Part shown: positions 32,338 through 40,965 of the stretch, one piece after another
Position numbering within the stretch: the stretch's first letter is position 1
How the letters are laid out: each line of letters begins with the position of its first letter
NCBI GenBank assembly: GCA_017538965.1
Contig: JAFYHU010000005.1
Coordinates: 1-64,000 of the forward strand
Reading direction: 5' to 3'
Origin: Oscillospiraceae bacterium
GTDB taxonomy: Bacteria; Bacillota; Clostridia; Oscillospirales; Oscillospiraceae
DNA: 64,000 nucleotides
Program-made: the position numbers and the translations under genes
The notes under the pieces: generated by a model
The model's database searches: none
Seen by the model: the letters and a program-made list of their open reading frames with translations, nothing else
Told to the model about the DNA's origin: nothing

Positions 32338-33468
32338 ATGAAAGGCTTTTCATTCTTCTATATTGAAGCGAATCTTGTCTCTGTGATTATATTCGGCATT
32401 ATTCTGATCCACAATCAGAACAACATCGACAGACAGGAAAAGCAGATCAAGTTTGATCGAGTTCTGCTCGCTTTTATTGTCTATTTCCTTGCAGATTCCG
32501 TATGGGCGGGAATCGTTGACGGGGTGTTTCCCAGATCTATTTTCAGCATCATTATCTTTCTGATTTATGCCAGCATGGCTGCAATCACCTATTTCTGGCT
32601 GGAATATGTCATGGCATATGAACAGGTTGAGCATCGCAATCGCCCGATCAACCGCTTTGCCGTGATTTTCCCTTTCCTCATTTCAACAGTTCTTCTTGTC
32701 CTGAACTATATGATCGCGCCGGAGAAGCTGATCAGCGCGGACCTGGAAACCCAGCCGCTCTTCACCTTATATCTCTCCGCGGTTCCCGACATCTATATGA
32801 TTGCGATTCTCTTCTACACCATCCGAAAAGCCCGCAGAGAAGAAAACCCTGTTGAAAAGCAGAAGCACATTTTCATCGGTACATTTCCGTTAATGGTTTC
32901 GGTTTTCGGGCTGCTGGGAGAAAAAATCAATCCGCAGGCGCCGACCTTCTGCTACGCCAGCCTGATCTTAATGCTGGTGTTTTACATCCAGGCGATCGAA
33001 CTCCGGGTTTCTCAGGATCCTCTTACCCAGCTCAACAACCGCGGACAGCTGGAGCGGTATTGTGCACAGAGGACGAATCTGTACCTTGAGGACAGAAAAA
33101 CGGTCGTCGTCATGATGGATATAGACACGTTCAAAGCGATCAACGATACCTATGGCCACGCAGAGGGAGACAGGGCATTGCTGATTGTGTCCGGAGCTCT
33201 GAAGACAGCGGTGAACAGCCACAGCATGCCGTCGTTCCTGTGCCGGTACGGCGGCGATGAGTTCATCCTCATTCTGCATCCGGTAAACGTTGAAGAGACA
33301 GGTCAGTTCCTTGAGGAGGTCCGCACCGAGATCCGGAAAGACAATTGCGCATATCCCCTGTCCATCAGCGCCGGGTATGACGTGCTCCGTGATGCTCCGG
33401 ACACGATACAGGACTGCATCCGTCGGGCTGATCAGAAACTGTATGAAGAGAAGGCGAGCAGAAAATGA
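32338..33468 (+). CDS. Membrane diguanylate cyclase (GGDEF)
   Basis: A 376-residue protein: six to seven membrane segments in residues ~8-220, then a GGDEF domain ~225-375 with an intact RYGGDEF (303-309) and FKAINDTYGHAEGD. No RxxD inhibitory site is visible upstream of GGDEF. Expected to make cyclic di-GMP in response to a membrane or small-molecule signal. Preceded by GGAGGAAG. The stop overlaps the next start (ATGA), linking it to an esterase, a PAP2 phosphatase and an ASST-like lipoprotein. Confidence 0.87.
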   Translation: MKGFSFFYIEANLVSVIIFGIILIHNQNNIDRQEKQIKFDRVLLAFIVYFLADSVWAGIVDGVFPRSIFSIIIFLIYASMAAITYFWLEYVMAYEQVEHRNRPINRFAVIFPFLISTVLLVLNYMIAPEKLISADLETQPLFTLYLSAVPDIYMIAILFYTIRKARREENPVEKQKHIFIGTFPLMVSVFGLLGEKINPQAPTFCYASLILMLVFYIQAIELRVSQDPLTQLNNRGQLERYCAQRTNLYLEDRKTVVVMMDIDTFKAINDTYGHAEGDRALLIVSGALKTAVNSHSMPSFLCRYGGDEFILILHPVNVEETGQFLEEVRTEIRKDNCAYPLSISAGYDVLRDAPDTIQDCIRRADQKLYEEKASRK

Positions 33469-34388
33469 GCTTCATGAGCAAGGTGGCTGAGCTTTATTTC
33501 CGGATGACCGGATATAAGAAGATGACCGCCGACCCGGTACGCCGGGCAGAGTACATCGAGAAGCTCAGAGCAATCAACCGGAAAAGGGTGGAAGCGCCGC
33601 GCATGGGCATCCGGTCCGAGGTCACGGAGGAGATGATTGCCGGCTGCGAGACGTATTATCTGAACAGGGGATGCGGCAGAGCGCTTCTGTATCTGCACGG
33701 CGGGTCCTACTGTGAGCAGCCTGTGCTTCAGCACTGGCAGTTCTGTGACCGGATGGCCAGAGAAGCGGATGCAACTGCCGTCATGGCGATCTATAAAAAG
33801 GCGCCGGACCACAGCTTCGAAGAGGCATACGCCTATCTGACTGAGCTGTGGAAGAAGCTCACGGCGGAGTTTAAGCCGGAAAGCATCACGCTCATGGGAG
33901 ATTCCGCCGGAGGCGGTCTGGCTCTCGGCTTCGCCGAATATCTGAATGCAGTCAGAATGCCCCAGCCGGGACAGATCATTCTGTTTTCACCGTGGCTTGA
34001 TCTGAGCATGGAGACGGAGATACCGGAAGATCTGGATCGGCGCGACCCCTCCCTGTCGGCGGATGCGCTGAGACATATGGGAAAGAACTGGGCGGGAACA
34101 ACGGATGTGCACGATTATCGCCTGAGCCCGATATTCGGAGATCTCAGCGGGCTTGCGCCTCTTACCGTGTATTTCGGGACGGATGAAATTTTCCTTCCCG
34201 ACGGACGCAGGTTCCGGAACCTGTGCAACAAGAAGGGCATAGGCATCCGCTATATCGAAGGATACAGAATGAACCACTGCTATCCGCTTTATCCGATCCC
34301 GGAGGCAAAAGAAGTGCAGCGTGAAGTCGCAGCAATGATCAAAGGACAGAGCAGACAGGAACAGGAAAAACCTGAACAATCAACTTGA
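33465..34388 (+). CDS. Alpha/beta hydrolase (hormone-sensitive-lipase-type esterase)
   Basis: A 307-residue hydrolase with the oxyanion motif LYLHGGSYC and nucleophile elbow GDSAGGG (Ser), an acid in FGTDEIFLPDG and His in MNHCYPLY. These fit the HSL family acting on short acyl esters. No signal peptide, so cytoplasmic. Start ATG 33465 overlaps the cyclase stop; the stop lies 20 nt before the PAP2 start. Substrate unknown. Confidence 0.83.
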   Translation: MSFMSKVAELYFRMTGYKKMTADPVRRAEYIEKLRAINRKRVEAPRMGIRSEVTEEMIAGCETYYLNRGCGRALLYLHGGSYCEQPVLQHWQFCDRMAREADATAVMAIYKKAPDHSFEEAYAYLTELWKKLTAEFKPESITLMGDSAGGGLALGFAEYLNAVRMPQPGQIILFSPWLDLSMETEIPEDLDRRDPSLSADALRHMGKNWAGTTDVHDYRLSPIFGDLSGLAPLTVYFGTDEIFLPDGRRFRNLCNKKGIGIRYIEGYRMNHCYPLYPIPEAKEVQREVAAMIKGQSRQEQEKPEQST

Positions 34389-34408
34389 ACGGACGGCAGG
34401 TGAATGAA

Positions 34409-35104
34409 ATGAACAATGCGGACAGCAGGGGAGGCAGGCTGTATTTTGCCGTTTCCATGCTTCTCATGCTGCTGATCAACCGAATCATTTTTCCGCTTGG
34501 GCATCTTCTCAGCTGGGGAGCGCCGCACAGGGACCTGAGCCTGCCGATCGATGCAAAGATACCTTTCCTGCCATGGATGATCGCAGTATATATCGGGGTG
34601 TTTGCCTGGTGGGTGTATGTTTCATGGCTGATCGCCGACCATGACCGTCAGAAAGCCGATCGGTTTTTCCTCGCACAGCTGCTGATTGATTTCATCTGTC
34701 TGCTCTTTTTTGTCTTCTTTCCGACGAGCATCGTTCGGCCGGAGCTGAACGGTCAAAGCATTTGGGTTGTTTTTCTGAAGCTGTTATACGAATTTGACAC
34801 TCCGGACAACCTGTTTCCGTCCATACACTGTGCGCTCGGATGGCTGTGCTGGATCGGAATACGAGGAAATAAAGAGTATTCATCAGCGATTCGCAGCGTC
34901 AGCTTCGTGATGGCCGTCGCCGTATGTTTTGCAACGATTGCCATTCGACAGCATGTTCTGGCAGATGTATTTGCCGGGATTCTGCTGAGCGAAATCTGCT
35001 GGCTGCTTGCCGATATCCCGGCTCTGCGCGGACTGTATTCCGGATTTATAGACCATCTCATGCAGCGGATAAACAAAACTTCTGAAAGGAACGGCGCCAT
35101 ATGA
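34409..35104 (+). CDS. PAP2-family membrane phosphatase
   Basis: About 231 residues with six membrane segments. PAP2 signature remnants: FPSIHCALGWLCW (C2-like SxH) and AIRQHVLADVFAG (C3-like RxHxxxD). The C1 KxxxxxxRP motif is weak. The family dephosphorylates lipid or isoprenoid phosphates. I chose ATG 34409 over TTG 34385 because CAGGTGA lies upstream. The stop overlaps the start of the ASST-like gene. Confidence 0.75.
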   Translation: MNNADSRGGRLYFAVSMLLMLLINRIIFPLGHLLSWGAPHRDLSLPIDAKIPFLPWMIAVYIGVFAWWVYVSWLIADHDRQKADRFFLAQLLIDFICLLFFVFFPTSIVRPELNGQSIWVVFLKLLYEFDTPDNLFPSIHCALGWLCWIGIRGNKEYSSAIRSVSFVMAVAVCFATIAIRQHVLADVFAGILLSEICWLLADIPALRGLYSGFIDHLMQRINKTSERNGAI

Positions 35105-36294
35105 AACGCAGAACAATCAGTCTTTTTCTCGCAACCGTGATCCTTTTCTCCATGACGGCCTGCAAAGCGAATGCGCTGCAGGACAGGGACGATGAGCTTC
35201 CGGAGTATACGATCCGCGGGGAAACGGACCTGCCGGGCAATTTCTATATTTCTTTTGTCTACAGCCGCAATCTGATCATGATGGACGGGAAAGGGAACGT
35301 TGTCTGGTCAAAGCATGAGGAACAGCCCGAAGAAGGCATGACAACGGGGCTTTGGGATTTCAAGAAGCATGTGATCGACGGGGAAGTATATTACAGCTAC
35401 CATGATCAGACCGGTGAATACGACGATTACGGGCTTCCCGGTTATGCGCCCGGAAAGCGCGTGATCCTCGATAAGGATTTCCATGAAATCAAGCGCATTG
35501 CCTTCGAAGAATCCGATACCGTGGAGAAGGGGCATCCTCTTGACGGCCATGACTTTCTGATGATAGACTTGGACCATTACTTTCTTTCCGGATACATCAA
35601 GGACACCGTATACAACAACCCGGAGTACCCGGAAGGCTCCAGCGTCGTCTACTCCTATCTGCAGGAAGTGAAGGACGGGGAGACGGTCTGGGACTGGAAA
35701 AGCATCGACTATCCGGAACTGTATAAACTGACGGTCACGGACGGCCAGGAAACGGCAAACGATTTCGGAAACGAAGTCACCGATGCCCCGGATTATATTC
35801 ATTTCAACGCGATGCGGATGAACGAAGACGGCGATCTGATTTGCTCGTTCCGCCATATTTGCTCCATCCTGTGCCTGGACCGCAGCAAAAGCGAAGACCA
35901 GATCAAATGGATTCTGTCCGGCGCAGACGATCAATTCGGACTGACGGAAGAGCAGAAGACCAACTGCCAGCATTACGCATCCCTTGACGGGGAGTATATC
36001 ACGGTTTTTGACAACGAGAACCGAAGCGGTGCAACGCGCATCTGTTCCTACAGGCCCGACACCGGGACCATGAGCCTGAAGATGTTCCGGTCTTATGCCG
36101 TGGGCGGAAAGTTTTCTTCGGCCTGCGGATCCGCACAGAGGATTTCCGGCGAGATGTATATGATCGGCTGGGGGCATACATCGAATGACAATGTCTGCAT
36201 GAGCGTCTGTGATTTTGAAACGGGCGAGGAACTCATTGCAATGGAGCTTGCCAATCCGAACAACTTTACCTATCGCTGCGTCTATTACGATTAA
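35101..36294 (+). CDS. Arylsulfotransferase-like lipoprotein
   Basis: A 397-residue protein with a lipobox (MTAC, Cys ~21), so outer-face anchored. The rest is a beta-propeller of the ASST family: LDGHDFLMIDLDHYFLSG, DYIHFNAMRMNEDGDLICSF followed by RH, and NCQHYASLDGEYITVFDNEN supply the His, Asn and Arg positions typical of the family. Its enzymes move sulfate between phenols; activity on this host's substrates is unproven. Last of four coupled genes. Confidence 0.75.
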   Translation: MKRRTISLFLATVILFSMTACKANALQDRDDELPEYTIRGETDLPGNFYISFVYSRNLIMMDGKGNVVWSKHEEQPEEGMTTGLWDFKKHVIDGEVYYSYHDQTGEYDDYGLPGYAPGKRVILDKDFHEIKRIAFEESDTVEKGHPLDGHDFLMIDLDHYFLSGYIKDTVYNNPEYPEGSSVVYSYLQEVKDGETVWDWKSIDYPELYKLTVTDGQETANDFGNEVTDAPDYIHFNAMRMNEDGDLICSFRHICSILCLDRSKSEDQIKWILSGADDQFGLTEEQKTNCQHYASLDGEYITVFDNENRSGATRICSYRPDTGTMSLKMFRSYAVGGKFSSACGSAQRISGEMYMIGWGHTSNDNVCMSVCDFETGEELIAMELANPNNFTYRCVYYD

Positions 36295-36456
36295 CCGGGG
36301 AGTTCTTCTGCGGACAAAACGAATTTCAGATTATTTCATATTTTATGTAATTAATTTTAAAAAATGGGTAGTATCCTGTACACGCAATGAAGGATGCGGG
36401 GAGCTCACCGCATTGATCATTTCAGATGAAACCGTACAGATCGAGGAGGCTATCCC

Positions 36457-37296
36457 ATGGAAACAAGGAAACACACAGCAAAAAGATTTCTGACCACATT
36501 GATGGTTCTTGCTCTTATCCTGTCCCTGTCTGCGTCTGCTTTTGCAGCTGCGGCACCGGCGAATCCCGGTGATATCGGGCCAAAGATTCAGGATGAAAAT
36601 ACGGAGACGGAAGAGAAAGATGAACCGGAGGAAAAGACCGAGGCACCGAAAGGAAAATACGGTCTGAGCAACGACGAAGAATCAGAGCTGAAAGAGATTT
36701 ATCAGCGTTTCGCGGAAATCAAAGAGGAATTTGACGCCCTGTACGATACGCACAAGGACGAACTCAAGGAACTGAAAGAACGCGCCGAAGAACTGGAGGA
36801 AAAAGCCGGAAAGTTTGATGTCAGCCGCTACTTCAAGGACTTCCAGGGTATGTTCACCGAAGGAAACTGGCCTGATTTCTTCTCCGGAGACCAGAGCTTT
36901 CTGCCCTTCGAAGGCATGACAAACCCGTGGAGTTCCGATTCGGATGATTCGAATGATTATCTTGTGCCTGAGGACAAACCGGCCATGGGCGGGGAAGCAA
37001 AGGCCGAGGAAAAGAAACCGCATGTCGGGATTCTTGTCTATGATCTGCCTGAAGATGTATCTACCTTTACGGGTATCCAGGCCGGCGTCGTCGTACAGTC
37101 GGTGGAGGATGACTCTCCCGCTTCCAAAGCCGGGATTCAGGCCTATGATATCATTACCGGGGTCGACGATCAGGAGATCGGCTCCACGGAAGAACTGAAG
37201 GCTCTGATCGCCGAGTCTGCGAACGGGGATACGCTCTGCTTCCGGATTTTCCGTCAGGGAAAAGCGATTGAAGTGGATGTAAAGATCGGAGAATAA
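36457..37296 (+). CDS. Secreted PDZ-domain protein
   Basis: A 279-residue exported protein: signal peptide with cleavage near ASAFAAAA, an acidic Glu/Lys-rich linker, a helical coiled-coil region ~70-120 (ELKEIYQRFAEIKEEFDALY), a flexible Ser/Asp-rich stretch, and a PDZ domain ~190-279 (GILVYDLPEDV, VVVQSVEDDSPASKAGIQAY, ITGVDDQEIGSTEELKALI). No protease domain is present. GAGGAGG precedes the ATG. It may act as an adaptor for a surface protease (inference). Confidence 0.8.
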   Translation: METRKHTAKRFLTTLMVLALILSLSASAFAAAAPANPGDIGPKIQDENTETEEKDEPEEKTEAPKGKYGLSNDEESELKEIYQRFAEIKEEFDALYDTHKDELKELKERAEELEEKAGKFDVSRYFKDFQGMFTEGNWPDFFSGDQSFLPFEGMTNPWSSDSDDSNDYLVPEDKPAMGGEAKAEEKKPHVGILVYDLPEDVSTFTGIQAGVVVQSVEDDSPASKAGIQAYDIITGVDDQEIGSTEELKALIAESANGDTLCFRIFRQGKAIEVDVKIGE

Positions 37297-37308
37297 TACA
37301 ACACCCAT

Positions 37309-37341
37309 AAAAACCCACCCGCAAAAGCGGGTGGGTTTTTA
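37309..37341. terminator. Bidirectional terminator
   Basis: AAAACCCACCCGC / GCGGGTGGGTTTTT with an AAAA loop, between the convergent PDZ and birA genes. Confidence 0.9.
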
Positions 37342-37364
37342 TGTCTCGGAATCCTGTTCTTCCG

Positions 37365-38336
37365 TCACGTCTTTCGTATGCTGACCTCTCCGTAGTTGAG
37401 GTTTCGGATGCTGCCGTCGCTGAGACGGACGAGAAGAGAATAGTCGTCTTCCAAATCCACGGCAACAGCGGGTACGGGCTCCTTTCCGGGGCAAAGAATG
37501 TTGATCTCCTGCCCAAGAAGACAGGAACGGCTTTTATACGCCTCAAAGACTGCGGGATCGTCCGGCTTTGCCGCGTAATCCATGAGGCGGTCAAGAATGC
37601 CCGCCGCGAGCCGACAGCGCAGTTCCGGAATCTGTTCCTCACCGAAGGCCGATCCCGCGATTCCGCGCAGTTCCTCGGGAAAATCTCCGTCGGGAATACG
37701 CGTGTTGATACCGGAACCGATGACAACATAACGCATCATTCCGTTTTCACAGTCGAGACTTGCCTCTGTCAGAATTCCGCAGACCTTCCGCCCATCGACA
37801 AGCACGTCGTTGACCCACTTGATCTGTGCCGCTTTGCCGGAGAGCTCTTCGATCGTTTTGGCAACCGCCACAGCAGCGCAGGCGGTCAGGCGCGCGGCCT
37901 CGGCCGCGGGCAGGACCGGGCGCAGGAGAAGACTCATGTACAGACCGCTGTCGGCGGGGGAATAGAAACTGCGGCCCATCCGGCCGCGGCCTTCGGTCTG
38001 CTGACCGGCCACAAGGACGAGACCTGCGCACGCACCTTCGTCGGCAAGAGCTTTCAGGACTGTGTTGGTGGAACTGATGCTTTTATATACTCTCAGCTCA
38101 AGTTCCCGGTGCCGCAGGTGGCGGAGGATGCCTTCCTCACACAGCACGTCACTCAGAGAATGCAGGCGGTAGCCGCGGTTTGAGACAGACTCGATTTCAT
38201 ATCCGTCCCCGCGGAGCTGACCGATCGCCTTCCAGATTGCCGTGCGGCTTACGGAGAGACGACGGGACAATTCCTCGCCGGATATCGTGGTGTCGACATT
38301 CTGCCACAGGATCGTCAGCAATTCATCCCGTATCAC
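37365..38336 (-). CDS. birA: BirA: biotin-protein ligase / biotin operon repressor
   Basis: A 323-residue bifunctional protein: N-terminal winged helix (LSRRLSVSRTAIWKAIGQL), the ligase core with TEGRGRMGRSFYSP and AAQIKWVNDV, and a C-terminal BPL_C barrel. It forms biotinyl-AMP, loads biotin onto carboxylases, and represses biotin genes. Its start overlaps the bioY stop by 4 nt, so both are cotranscribed from a promoter with a BirA operator: this gene is therefore self-regulated. Confidence 0.92.
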   Translation of the reverse strand: MIRDELLTILWQNVDTTISGEELSRRLSVSRTAIWKAIGQLRGDGYEIESVSNRGYRLHSLSDVLCEEGILRHLRHRELELRVYKSISSTNTVLKALADEGACAGLVLVAGQQTEGRGRMGRSFYSPADSGLYMSLLLRPVLPAAEAARLTACAAVAVAKTIEELSGKAAQIKWVNDVLVDGRKVCGILTEASLDCENGMMRYVVIGSGINTRIPDGDFPEELRGIAGSAFGEEQIPELRCRLAAGILDRLMDYAAKPDDPAVFEAYKSRSCLLGQEINILCPGKEPVPAVAVDLEDDYSLLVRLSDGSIRNLNYGEVSIRKT

Positions 38337-38890
38337 GCGGCGCGCACCTCCCTGTCAACAAACGGACGGAGCCGCTGTACGAGCACGCTTGCCAGAGCGA
38401 TTTTGGCCGCGTCCGGCAGCAGATAAGGAAGAACGCACCAGGACAGCGCGGTACCAAGGCCGATGGGGCCGCTTTTTTGCTCATAAACAAACATAAACCA
38501 GGCCGTCCCGAAGGCGTAGCAGAGCAAAATGCCTACGGCCATGGCGCCGGCCAGCACCGAAGCGCGCTGCCCGGGTTTCTCCGCCGCGAGACCAACGATC
38601 AGCGCGGTGAACAGAAAGCCGACAATATAGCCGCCTGTCGGCCCCAGCAGCACGGAGACGCCGCCTTTGAATCCGGAAAACACCGGCGCGCCGACCGCGC
38701 CCAATATCATATAGCATACGACCGTCCACAAGCCACGCTTCAATCCGAACAGCGCCGTGACCAAACAGACGGCAAAGGTCTGCATGGTAAAGGGCACTGT
38801 CAGGGGAATGGAGATCCAGGAGCAGACCGCGGTCAGCGCGACGCCCATGGCAATCATGGCGATATCCCGTGCGGAAAGAGAACGACTCAT
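38333..38890 (-). CDS. bioY: BioY biotin transporter (S component)
   Basis: A 185-residue membrane protein with about six segments and the BioY signatures IPLTVPFTMQTFAVCL and GPTGGYIVGFL. It binds biotin for an energy-coupling-factor transporter; the EcfA/T genes are not here. ATG 38890 follows GGAGGTATTT. The BirA operator lies 50 nt upstream. Confidence 0.92.
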   Translation of the reverse strand: MSRSLSARDIAMIAMGVALTAVCSWISIPLTVPFTMQTFAVCLVTALFGLKRGLWTVVCYMILGAVGAPVFSGFKGGVSVLLGPTGGYIVGFLFTALIVGLAAEKPGQRASVLAGAMAVGILLCYAFGTAWFMFVYEQKSGPIGLGTALSWCVLPYLLPDAAKIALASVLVQRLRPFVDREVRAA

Positions 38891-38917
38891 AAATACCTCC
38901 GGGGTTTTGGTGAGGTG

Positions 38918-38947
38918 AGTATACCATATGCCGGGAGTTGTCGTCAA
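38918..38947 (-). promoter_or_regulatory. bioY-birA promoter
   Basis: Reverse strand TTGACG, 18 bp, TATACT. The -35 element is part of the BirA operator half-site at 38940-38949. Confidence 0.75.
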
Positions 38948-38974
38948 CCAAAAAGAGAACAACAGGTTGACAAC
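38940..38974 (-). promoter_or_regulatory. BirA operator
   Basis: GTCGTCAACC, 15 bp, GGTTGACAAC: half-sites match the TTGT(C/T)AACC-N15-GGTTGACAA form with one mismatch. It overlaps the -35 element, so bound BirA would block transcription of bioY-birA. Confidence 0.8.
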
Positions 38975-39037
38975 AGAAAAGAAATGACGGGGCAGTCCGA
39001 CAGGCTGGCCTGAAACGAACTGAGTGTACAGAGAGAC

Positions 39038-39066
39038 TTGCAAGACGGTGCAAGCCGTGATATTAT
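39038..39066 (+). promoter_or_regulatory. Promoter of the Glu-rich membrane protein
   Basis: TTGCAA, 17 bp, TATTAT, 48 nt before ATG 39115. Confidence 0.65.
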
Positions 39067-39114
39067 AAATTATCATAGAAAAACCGAAAGACTGAGGAAA
39101 CAAGGAGAAAGAAC

Positions 39115-39951
39115 ATGAAACAAATGATTTGGGTGCTGATTGCAGTGTGTCTGATTGCCGGCGTCTGCGTGATGGCTTTCAGCCCCGACAGGAGCCCGGC
39201 AGTTCCGCAGCAGATTCCGACACAGACGGAAACTGTCCCCGTGCAGCAGGAAGAAGCGCCAGCACAGGCCACAGAAGCCGTACAGCCGGCGGAAGAAATC
39301 CCGACACAGCCGGAAGAATCTGCAGAAGTACAGGAAGAGATTGCGGCTCAGCCGGAAGAGTCTGCAGAAGTACAGGAAGAGATTGCGGCACAGCCGACAG
39401 AAACCGCACAACCCGCGGAAGAAAGCCCGGCGCAGACGGAGGAAAGCGCGAAAACGCAGGAAGACGATGCGGCGGCTGCAGCGGAAGAAGAAAGCGACGG
39501 GCAGAACCCGGTTATGAATTTCGTCGGCGACTACCAGTGCGGCCGGGCACGTGCAAAGGTTGAATGCGTCGGAAGGAACGAAGCAAGAGTCACAATCGAA
39601 TGGGGCGGCAGTGCCTGGCAGCTGGCCAGATGGGATATCGTCGGGCCGCTTGATCTCGACATGCTGACCGTTGCCTATTCCGACTGCACCAAGTCGATCC
39701 TCGTCTACGGCGATAAGGGAGAGCTTCGGAGCCAGAGAACCGAATACGAAGACGGCACCGGCACCATCGTTTTCAGCGGAGACGGAAGCTTTACCTGGCA
39801 CGAGGATCAGTCCGCTGACGGGCAGGATATGCTCTTTGAATGGGTACCCGTAACGCTTCCTGCGGAGGAGTCTGCGGCAGAAGCGGAAGAGACGGTTCCG
39901 GAGGAAGCGGAGACAGAAGAGACTCCCGCCGTTACTATCGGGAGACTTTGA
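39115..39951 (+). CDS. Membrane-anchored Glu/Pro/Gln-rich surface protein
   Basis: A 278-residue protein: N-terminal membrane anchor (MIWVLIAVCLIAGVCVMAFS), a low-complexity Glu/Gln/Pro/Ala linker ~30-130, then a ~110-residue beta domain (VGDYQCGRARAKVECVGRNE to SFTWHEDQSADGQDMLFEWV) and an acidic tail. The linker holds a perfect 14-residue tandem duplication (EESAEVQEEIAAQP twice). Followed 23 nt later by a lipase-like gene. No family recognised for the beta domain, though it looks like a small lipocalin-like fold. Confidence 0.7.
   Translation: MKQMIWVLIAVCLIAGVCVMAFSPDRSPAVPQQIPTQTETVPVQQEEAPAQATEAVQPAEEIPTQPEESAEVQEEIAAQPEESAEVQEEIAAQPTETAQPAEESPAQTEESAKTQEDDAAAAAEEESDGQNPVMNFVGDYQCGRARAKVECVGRNEARVTIEWGGSAWQLARWDIVGPLDLDMLTVAYSDCTKSILVYGDKGELRSQRTEYEDGTGTIVFSGDGSFTWHEDQSADGQDMLFEWVPVTLPAEESAAEAEETVPEEAETEETPAVTIGRL
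39313..39396 (+). repeat. 42-bp in-frame tandem repeat
   Basis: Two near-identical 42-bp units (39313-39354 and 39355-39396) encoding EESAEVQEEIAAQP, inside the linker of the surface protein. A slippage-prone length variable. Confidence 0.9.
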
Positions 39952-39974
39952 AAAGCGTCCGGCAGGAGGCTTGG

Positions 39975-40931
39975 ATGAACTGGATTACGGAAGAAAATTA
40001 TACCCGCGACATGACAGAGCTTGTGGAACCCTATCTGGCTCAACGGCGCGAAGAAGGAAGCTTTGAACGCATAAAAGGTCAGCCGATCTGGTATGAACGC
40101 TTTTCGACTGACGAACCCAGAGGGATCATAGTCATCAGCCACGGTTTTACGGAATCCGTCCGGAAGTTTGCGGAATCCGTCTATTATATGCTGCAGGCAG
40201 ACTATGAGGTCTGGGGGATTGACCATCGCGGGCACGGAAGATCCTTCCGCGAGAATCAGAATCCCTATGTCGTTCACATATCGCATTTTTCCGATTATGT
40301 GCTCGATCTGCAGTATCTGACCGAACAGCTTGTTCTGCCGCGCGCCAAAGGACTGCCGCTGTTTCTGTACTGCCACTCGATGGGCGGATGCATCGGCGCC
40401 TGGCTGATCGAAAAACGCCCGACCCTGTTTCGGAAGGCCGTGCTTTCGTCGCCGATGCTGGGCCTGAGCTTCGGAAAAATCCCGGTTCCGGTCATGTATG
40501 CGGCGGCGAGCATCAAGGGAATCGGCGAAAAGAAAAAAGAACCGCTGAATCCGGTATCCGCCTTTGAAACTTCCGATTTTGAAGACAGCTGCGACTCGTC
40601 CCGCTGCCGTTATGAATATTATCAGGAAAAGCGGAAGAACGATCGAATGCTGCAGACGACAAGCCCGTCGATCGGCTGGGGTATGGAATCGGTCAAGGCC
40701 TGTGCGCGGGTGACATCCAGAAGGCAGACCGCGAAAATCTCGATTCCGGTACTGGTGTTCCAGGCCGGAGAGGAAGCAATCGTAAAGCCGGAATCGCAGA
40801 AGCTCTTTGCAGAGCGCGTAAACGACTGCCGCCTGATCACTATCCCGGGCATGAAACACGAACTCTATATGACCGACTCGGATGTCCTGATCCCGTACTG
40901 GGAAACGGTTTTCAAGTTCCTGAGCACATAA
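39975..40931 (+). CDS. Serine aminopeptidase-like alpha/beta hydrolase (monoacylglycerol-lipase type)
   Basis: A 318-residue hydrolase with ISHGFTES, DHRGHGRS, the nucleophile elbow CHSMGGC and a C-terminal IPGMKHELYM (His). Members cleave monoglycerides or lysophospholipids. ATG 39975 follows GGCAGGAGG; the longer open frame upstream overlaps the previous gene. No signal peptide. Probably cotranscribed with the surface protein. Confidence 0.82.
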   Translation: MNWITEENYTRDMTELVEPYLAQRREEGSFERIKGQPIWYERFSTDEPRGIIVISHGFTESVRKFAESVYYMLQADYEVWGIDHRGHGRSFRENQNPYVVHISHFSDYVLDLQYLTEQLVLPRAKGLPLFLYCHSMGGCIGAWLIEKRPTLFRKAVLSSPMLGLSFGKIPVPVMYAAASIKGIGEKKKEPLNPVSAFETSDFEDSCDSSRCRYEYYQEKRKNDRMLQTTSPSIGWGMESVKACARVTSRRQTAKISIPVLVFQAGEEAIVKPESQKLFAERVNDCRLITIPGMKHELYMTDSDVLIPYWETVFKFLST

Positions 40932-40965
40932 AAAAGCCGGCTGTTCAAAACAGCCGGTCATTTTA
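40930..40965. terminator. Bidirectional terminator
   Basis: CCGGCTGT / ACAGCCGG with a 5-nt loop, flanked by AAAAAA and CATTTT, between convergent hydrolase and gatD. Confidence 0.85.

Noticed and set aside
39840..39974. Longer N-terminus for the monoacylglycerol-lipase-like hydrolase
   Set aside because: It would overlap the preceding gene and skip the GGCAGGAGG site before ATG 39975.
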